Of a stretch of 64,000 bases of DNA, positions 58,683 through 64,000 are shown piece after piece. Position 1 is the stretch's first letter; each line of letters starts with the position of its first letter. The position numbers and the translations under genes were made by a program. The notes under the pieces were generated by a model. It was not told where the DNA came from, did not search any database, and saw nothing but the letters and a program-made list of their open reading frames with translations. Source of the DNA: Metridium senile (Eukaryota; Cnidaria; Anthozoa; Actiniaria; Metridiidae); NCBI GenBank assembly GCA_949775045.1, contig OX459096.1:48971790-49035789 (forward strand), in the 5' to 3' direction.

Positions 58683-60545
58683 TAATTTAATAATAATAAT
58701 TTAATATTTATATTGCGCAGGTTTCATGGGTAGATGCTCACCCGCGCATTACAATATTACAAAACGAAAGCTATACATGATATTACTAAAATTAATACAA
58801 ACAGTAAGATAGAATAAAATATAGTAAGATAGAATAAAATATTTACATTTTTATAAGGTTATATATAAACTTGACATAATAATAAATAGCTAATGCTGGT
58901 AAAAATATTTTTAGAATGCTTTCCTAAAAAAATGTGTCTTTAATAGCTTTTTAAAATGATCAACGGTCTTTGCTTTACGAATTTCATTGGGTATAGAGTT
59001 CCATAACATGGGTGCTGCTGATACAAACGCACGGTCACCCAAGGTCTTTAATGTTTTTACTGATGGTGGTTTAAGTAAGAGCTCGTCATTAGATCGTAGA
59101 TGATATCGAGATGGAATTCGTATATTAACAAGTTCATGTATATAAGATGGCGTCAGTCTGTGGATGGCTTTATATGTTATGAGCAATATCTTGAAGTCTA
59201 TCCTAAATTTAACTGGGAGCCAGTGTAATTCTTTAAGAACAGGGGTGATATGATCAAAGCGTTGAATGTTGCAGATGAGTCGCGCAGCTGTATTTTGCAC
59301 TCTCTGTAGTTTCTGTAGTTGAGTTTGAGGTGTTCCATAAAGCAGGCTGTTGCAATAGTCAATGCGGCTGGTTACTAAAGCGTTTACCAGGGTCTTTGTA
59401 CTTTCATGATCCAAAAATCTCCTAATTTTCCTGATACTATGAAGGTGGTAGAAAGCAGCTTTACATACTTTATTAATGTGAGTGGCCATACTGAGCTGAG
59501 AGTCAAACCAGCATCCCAAGTTCCTGACTTCACTAAGTGGCGTTAGTTGGGCGTTTCCTACACGAAGGGTGTCGATGCTGACTTTGGCAAGCTGTTGTCT
59601 TGTACCAATAATGATGAATTCCGACTTATCGTCGTTAAGTTTAAGCTTGTCTGTGATCATCCATTTCTTGATTTCGTCGATAGCACTTTGCATAGCTATG
59701 ACTGCAGAGTCTTGATCAGCGGTGTCATCTGGCTTAAATGCAAGGTATAGTTGCGTGTCGTCTGCGTAGGCGTGAGCGTTGGGGAGGTGATCTTTTAGTA
59801 TGCTAAATAATTTGCTCACATATAGTATAAATATCAGAGGGCCTAGGCACGAACCCTGTGGAACCCCGTACTTCAAGTCAAACTGCTTTGATGTTGCTCC
59901 ATTAACTGATACAAACTGTGAACGATTGTTTAAGTATGATGCAAACCATGAATGAGCTGAACCTGTGACACCAAATGTTGAGTAAAGACGATCAAGAAGG
60001 ATTGTGTGATCGACGGTGTCAAAAGCGGAGCTAAGATCTAACAGGACCAACAATGTTACATGCTGTTTGTTCATATTCATTAAAATGTCGTTCTTGACTC
60101 GGAGAAGAGCCGTCTCAGTGCTGTGACGTTTGCGATATGAAGATTGTTCATTGGGATAGAGTTCGTTTGCCATACAGTGTTCATGGGTCTGATTAAACAC
60201 AACCCTCTCAGTGAGCTTTGACATAAACGTGAGATTACTTATCGGGCGTAGGTTCTTGAATAAAGGCTCTGACCCAGGCTTCTTAAGCCGCGGACGAACA
60301 TCAGCTTGTTTCCATTGATCTGGAAATGTGCCCAACTCGAGTGACAGATTGATCATTCTCGTGATGACAGGGAGAAGAACATCCAGACAATCAAGTACTA
60401 GAGGAGTGGGCATTGGGTCTAGTGAGCACGACTTCCTGCTTGACTTGTTAATGAGTTCCCTAACGGCTTGATCATCAAGTGGACAAAAGCTTACGATATA
60501 TTTATTTAACAGTATGTATTTTATCACCTACCGCCTTGATTAGTT
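58683..60545 (-). mobile_element. 5'-truncated CR1/L2-type LINE
   Basis: Covers the ORF at 58911-60527 plus a 3' region ending in a taa-rich tail near 58683-58705. The 5' endonuclease part is missing, the normal result of incomplete reverse transcription. Confidence 0.8.
58911..60527 (-). CDS. LINE ORF2 reverse transcriptase, 5'-truncated but open
   Basis: An uninterrupted 538-codon frame containing a full reverse transcriptase domain and the C-terminal region. Motifs in order: SCSLDPMPTPLVLDCLD, WKQADVRPRLKKPG, LRPISNLTFMSKLTERVV, LLVLLDLSSAFDTVDHTILL, YGVPQGSCLGPLIFILYVSK, AHAYADDTQLYLAF (catalytic Asp pair), then LKLNDDKSEF, VRNLGCWFDSQL, ELHWLPVKFRIDFKI and LWNSIPNEIRKA. Synthesises cDNA of its own RNA at target sites. 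The apurinic-type endonuclease that normally precedes it is absent, so the copy cannot retrotranspose alone. The ATG is fortuitous: the real start lay upstream. The lack of any stop or frameshift means the insertion is young compared with the other LINE pieces in the window. Confidence 0.9.
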   Translation of the reverse strand: MIKYILLNKYIVSFCPLDDQAVRELINKSSRKSCSLDPMPTPLVLDCLDVLLPVITRMINLSLELGTFPDQWKQADVRPRLKKPGSEPLFKNLRPISNLTFMSKLTERVVFNQTHEHCMANELYPNEQSSYRKRHSTETALLRVKNDILMNMNKQHVTLLVLLDLSSAFDTVDHTILLDRLYSTFGVTGSAHSWFASYLNNRSQFVSVNGATSKQFDLKYGVPQGSCLGPLIFILYVSKLFSILKDHLPNAHAYADDTQLYLAFKPDDTADQDSAVIAMQSAIDEIKKWMITDKLKLNDDKSEFIIIGTRQQLAKVSIDTLRVGNAQLTPLSEVRNLGCWFDSQLSMATHINKVCKAAFYHLHSIRKIRRFLDHESTKTLVNALVTSRIDYCNSLLYGTPQTQLQKLQRVQNTAARLICNIQRFDHITPVLKELHWLPVKFRIDFKILLITYKAIHRLTPSYIHELVNIRIPSRYHLRSNDELLLKPPSVKTLKTLGDRAFVSAAPMLWNSIPNEIRKAKTVDHFKKLLKTHFFRKAF

Positions 60546-60549
60546 TCTG

Positions 60550-61160
60550 CCTATTTGCGGGAGGGTGAGAACAGTACAGTGTAAATTATCTATATATTTA
60601 TTTTGTAGTAAAACTCGAACTTGAACTTGAAAAAGCAAAGCTTCGGAGAACCCCTACAATTTAAAGTGATATGATTGGTCGAGCGGCATAATAATATCCA
60701 CAGGTAGCCCAAGCTCACTATCTGTGTTATAATAGAATATTAGGCTACTTCGACTTCGACATTCGATTTTTTTTTAACTAAATATTCATATTAGTCTCAG
60801 TGTCATATTCAGTTATTAGTTATTTGTTTGTGAAGATTTTAAGAGATTTGGATGAGATTTAGGCGAGTTAATTTTGAATTCGCCTTACTCGCTGCCTCTA
60901 AATAAGTGGGATGTTGGCAGCTTCGGAGAACATCAGGCACAAGTCTTAATTCACGGGCTCAAAGTTTTAAGAATTGTGATCCCTCTTCGTTATTCTACCA
61001 TATTATTTTCTTTCTTCTTTACTTCTAGCCGCAGACCGCCGGCAACGCAGGCTACTTTTCTTCCTTCGCCATTTTCTTTCTTTCTACTTCTTTAACCATT
61101 GAAATAGCTAGCTCGAGGTTTGCATTCTAAATTGTACAATTTGTTTAGTCACGGATCCCG
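60550..61160. other. Intergenic DNA without a supported gene
   Basis: Short frames only; a 73-codon frame at 60874 has no recognisable feature. Confidence 0.4.
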
Positions 61161-61163
61161 GGG

Positions 61164-61375
61164 ATGGGGGACTCCCTTATAAAAGGGGGCGGGGGTCAGT
61201 CTTTGAAAATAAGTTTTTTTGTTGATCTTATAACCTAAAAGGGACCACAAAACTCAGCTGGTGGGCATCTTAATCGTCATTATCACCCTAAGCGGGACCA
61301 AAACACTGATTTCAAACCCTAAAAGGGACGACGAGGACCCCTGCCCCCTTTTATAAGGGAGTCCCCCCCCCCCCC
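61164..61375. mobile_element. Foldback element with GGGACTCCCTTATAAAAGGG ends
   Basis: gggactcccttataaaaggg and ccccttttataagggagtcc are complementary; inner words cctaaaagggac recur. Ends in a poly-C run (61366-61379). Confidence 0.8.
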
Positions 61376-61507
61376 CCCCGGCCCGGGTCACGGATTAATG
61401 AAGGCCACTCTACTCTACAATCATGTGCAAAATACCTTGGGACATTATCTGGTTTTAACATGAAAAATATTTCATCATCATTTTTCCGTTTCCCCCTCTC
61501 CCCTACC

Positions 61508-61593
61508 CTGCGAGCAGAGGTTCCTTTCTCTTACCTAGTTACTTTTCTCGTCGTTCTAGGTAAGAGAAAGGAACCTCTGCTCGCAGGGTACCT
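61508..61593. mobile_element. Foldback element (cctgcgagcagagg)
   Basis: accctgcgagcagaggttcc then tttctcttacctag, mirrored exactly by ctaggtaagagaaa then ggaacctctgctcgcagggt. Apparently inserted into a second foldback (CAATGTTGA family, 61485-61675). Confidence 0.85.
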
Positions 61594-61902
61594 CTCCCCC
61601 GAATCAATGTTGAATTGTGGGAATGTGAAACGGTTGTCATTTGAAAGACCAATCAACATTGCTTAGGGGGGAAGGGGTTTGCAAATCAAATTGATAGATT
61701 TTGTACATTTTTTGAAACGAAAACGAAAACGCTCATAAAAAAGTGACATGTCCCAACAATTTTGCACATGATTGTAGTATCTACCAACAGGTAATAACAT
61801 GTATTATGCGTACTATGTTTTTCACGGACGACGGGAAATCACTCTAGGTCCTCTAGTAGATAGTAAGTTTTGGACTGAGCCACCTTGTGATTAGACTCCT
61901 AT

Positions 61903-61984
61903 GCAGCCGCTCCTTTGTATCGTCACGCAATACGAGTCTGTGGAGACTCGTATTGCGTAACGATACAAAGGAGCGGCTGCATAT
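61903..61984. mobile_element. Foldback element, nearly perfect palindrome
   Basis: gcagccgctcctttgtatcg then tcacgcaatacgagtct, mirrored by agactcgtattgcgtaa then cgatacaaaggagcggctgc. Only a few loop bases. Confidence 0.9.
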
Positions 61985-62364
61985 GAGGCTACCTTGTGAT
62001 CCGCCCTTGTGAAACACTTTGTTAGTGTATGTCATCGTGTGTTATGTCATAGTTTGTCATGAAAGTAATTTGAGATCTGACCACATGGTCCATACAGTGT
62101 AACGATAGCCAAGAAAGAGGTATGATTTTCTGTTATTTTTACCGTCGCAATCAATGTGAAATAATCTATCTGTATCCCAATATTATATTTATTGTTTAGG
62201 ATTATAACTACCGTAATTATTTTATTGATTATTCAGTCGTTACGACACTTAGTATTCAAATTGTTATTGATAGTACATTGTACACAACTAGTATTTATTG
62301 TACTCAAACGTATCCCTTTCTATGTATTCTATGTATTTTATATACAGACACAGATATAGACAGA

Positions 62365-62742
62365 CACTCCCTCGGGGCTTTTCAATGACTGTTTACAATT
62401 TCTTATGTTACATGTGGAGGCGTTTTCGGACTACTAGAAGCAGTTTACAATCGTGAGTGTGGAATAGTGCATGCCTCCGAGACCAAACTGTTGTACCGGG
62501 AGACAATCCCCTACCGACTTTGCGAATTATATAGAATTAGAGTGAAGACAGACGGGACCTACAGTTTTTCGTCCTTATCCATGAAGACGTGAAGGTCTAT
62601 TAAACCATTTGCAGATTTAATTACTAAGTCAGCACCTTCTCCTCAATTATTTTAAGACCCTGAGTATCCGTCCGGCCGAGACGCGAACCCCGCACCTCCC
62701 GCACTGTAGTCCGGCGCTTAACCAACTGAGCCAACAGCATGT
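62365..62742 (-). repeat. tRNA-derived SINE, about 380 bp
   Basis: On the minus strand the head (62742 down to about 62665) has an A box (tggctcagttggttaagcgc) and B box (ggttcgcgtctcg) as in a tRNA. The body continues to about 62365 without coding. The anticodon stem is not intact, so it is not a tRNA gene. Confidence 0.7.
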
Positions 62743-62749
62743 TTGTAAA

Positions 62750-64000
62750 CGTTTTATTAAAGTTTTACGTGACTCAATATTAAAAGATCAAACGATGAAT
62801 CTCAGAATTTAAAACAAATACTGCAACACGGTCCACCGGGACCAGGTGACTTACCCTGGCCCCAGCTGTAACGTGATTTTTATTATTGTGGCAAATTTAC
62901 ATTTCATGTCTCTAGGTGGAACCAAATTATGCATGCAGCATACGACTGTGTTGTAGTAGTGATAAAAGCAGCTGAGAAAAGCTATATACTAGCCAGCTGA
63001 TTAAACTTTTTTGTTGATATTGTGTATTATTATACGCTATTATCGGTTTTCACGTAAAAATGCTAAAACCAAAATTATAAATCGAAGAAAGCTGGCCCTC
63101 TAATATTTTGTAGATGTTGAACGAGTTTAAAAGCGTTTAAACATTGCCATTCAACAAAATCGAACGGATGTTGAAGCAAATGTTGATTTTTGCTGTTTTT
63201 TTTTTTTAATTGTCACGCGTTTTCTAGAGCCGTGAAAAGACATTGATTAACCACAAATGTCATCTTTTTTGGCTGGTACACTTACGAAATTGTTTGTTGG
63301 TTAAACATTTTACCTCTAAAGCGTTTTAGTTCTAGTTACTGCGGTTTTCGTCTTTATGCGAACTCAGACATTCAAACAGCTAGTTGTGAAATACTGCTGC
63401 TAGTTACTCGGCACCTTTTATGTTTTTGATTAATAAACGTATTGCACAAATTAACGTTTGAATGTCTGAGTTCGCAGAACTGAAGTCGAAAACCGCAGAA
63501 AAAACATGGCGGCTCCATACATTCTTACCAGAAAATTAGCATATGAAATCGTCCATATCTTATCAGCAAAAACTTTGATTTGAATTTTTGCAGAATAACA
63601 TAGTTTTCCACACACTTTCACGTAAAAATGCTATTATTATGTTTAGGTCTCTGTATGTGATGAAAAACCAAGATATGCATAAGTAAGGGAAATCGGTTTT
63701 GATGTTGATCAAACAACAATATATCATAGTCACGAAGAGCAATTCCCTTCGTATATTTACCATATCAACAAACAATTGAAATAGAAATATTATTTAACTG
63801 CTGAAATTGTGTTTATGAATTTGGATAGACTTTGATATGTTTTAGGGGTTTCTACAATTCTGGTATATTTTAGGGTGTATTTCTGCGCCTTTTGTTTTGA
63901 TGTGGTATTTTCTGTGGTATACCTCTTTATAATGGTACAAAAAAAAGGGCAAGCCTTTTTTAAGGAGGCTGGCCCCTTAATTTTCGCGCTCACCCAGAGA
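62750..64000. other. Intergenic DNA, no gene seen
   Basis: Only the foldback at 63339-63501 is recognised. Short frames at 63563-63993 on the minus strand show no domain or composition expected of coding sequence. Confidence 0.4.
63339..63501. mobile_element. Foldback/MITE, about 160 bp
   Basis: tgcggttttcgtctttatgc and gcgaactcagacattcaaac face gtttgaatgtctgagttcgc and gaagtcgaaaaccgca. Confidence 0.8.

Noticed and set aside
59547..59750. 67-codon plus frame
   Set aside because: Antisense shadow of the LINE reverse transcriptase.
62660..62742. tRNA gene
   Set aside because: A and B boxes are present but the anticodon stem does not pair and the homology continues as a SINE body.

Overview
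This is an AT-rich, intron-rich, repeat-dense metazoan genomic window. The most likely source is a cnidarian, probably an anthozoan such as a sea anemone or coral. That placement is an inference from gene structure, CR1/L2-like LINE remnants, tRNA-derived SINEs, TTAA-flanked elements and very many short foldback elements; nothing here fixes the species. There are no bacterial signals.

Four multi-domain genes or gene parts can be read through splice sites. (1) 606-7650, minus: the N-terminal half (seven coding exons, 246 codons, every phase consistent) of aspartyl aminopeptidase (DNPEP), running off the left edge. (2) 8503-10419, plus: a single 638-codon open frame whose core is ten perfect-period 120-bp (40-residue) repeats followed by a charged tail; no family recognised. 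It lies divergent to DNPEP, and its upstream region is present in three tandem copies. (3) 17219-22678, minus: a secreted von Willebrand factor A domain protein (four exons read; 3' end not found). (4) 30643-38783, plus: a complete nicotinic acetylcholine receptor alpha-type subunit (503 residues). Its 45-nt exon 3 exists in two homologous copies separated by only 31 nt, which is the arrangement of mutually exclusive exons. A rhodopsin-family GPCR with one in-frame TAG lies antisense inside its third intron.

The rest is repeats. 1-8500 carries SINE, LINE and foldback pieces in DNPEP introns. 10440-16720 holds a Crypton/DUF3504-like fragment, several MITEs and a 2.2-kb minisatellite (33 units, each with a CACGTG). 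24500-30010 holds a broken LINE and many palindromic elements. 33080-40450 has several tandem arrays within and just after the receptor gene. 40960-51000 is a transposon graveyard: a 5.6-kb nest at 42437-48047 in which two different TTAA-flanked elements sit inside one TTAA-rich host repeat and one of them holds two further nested elements, followed by a 2.6-kb element with arms of about 0.7 kb. 58683-60545 is a 5'-truncated but open CR1/L2-type reverse transcriptase. 53640-57700 and 62750-64000 are almost featureless.

The genes do not form a pathway; they are neighbours in a typical animal gene landscape. The most unusual items are the exon-3 pair of the receptor, the 40-residue repeat protein with its triplicated upstream region, and the multi-layer TTAA nest.
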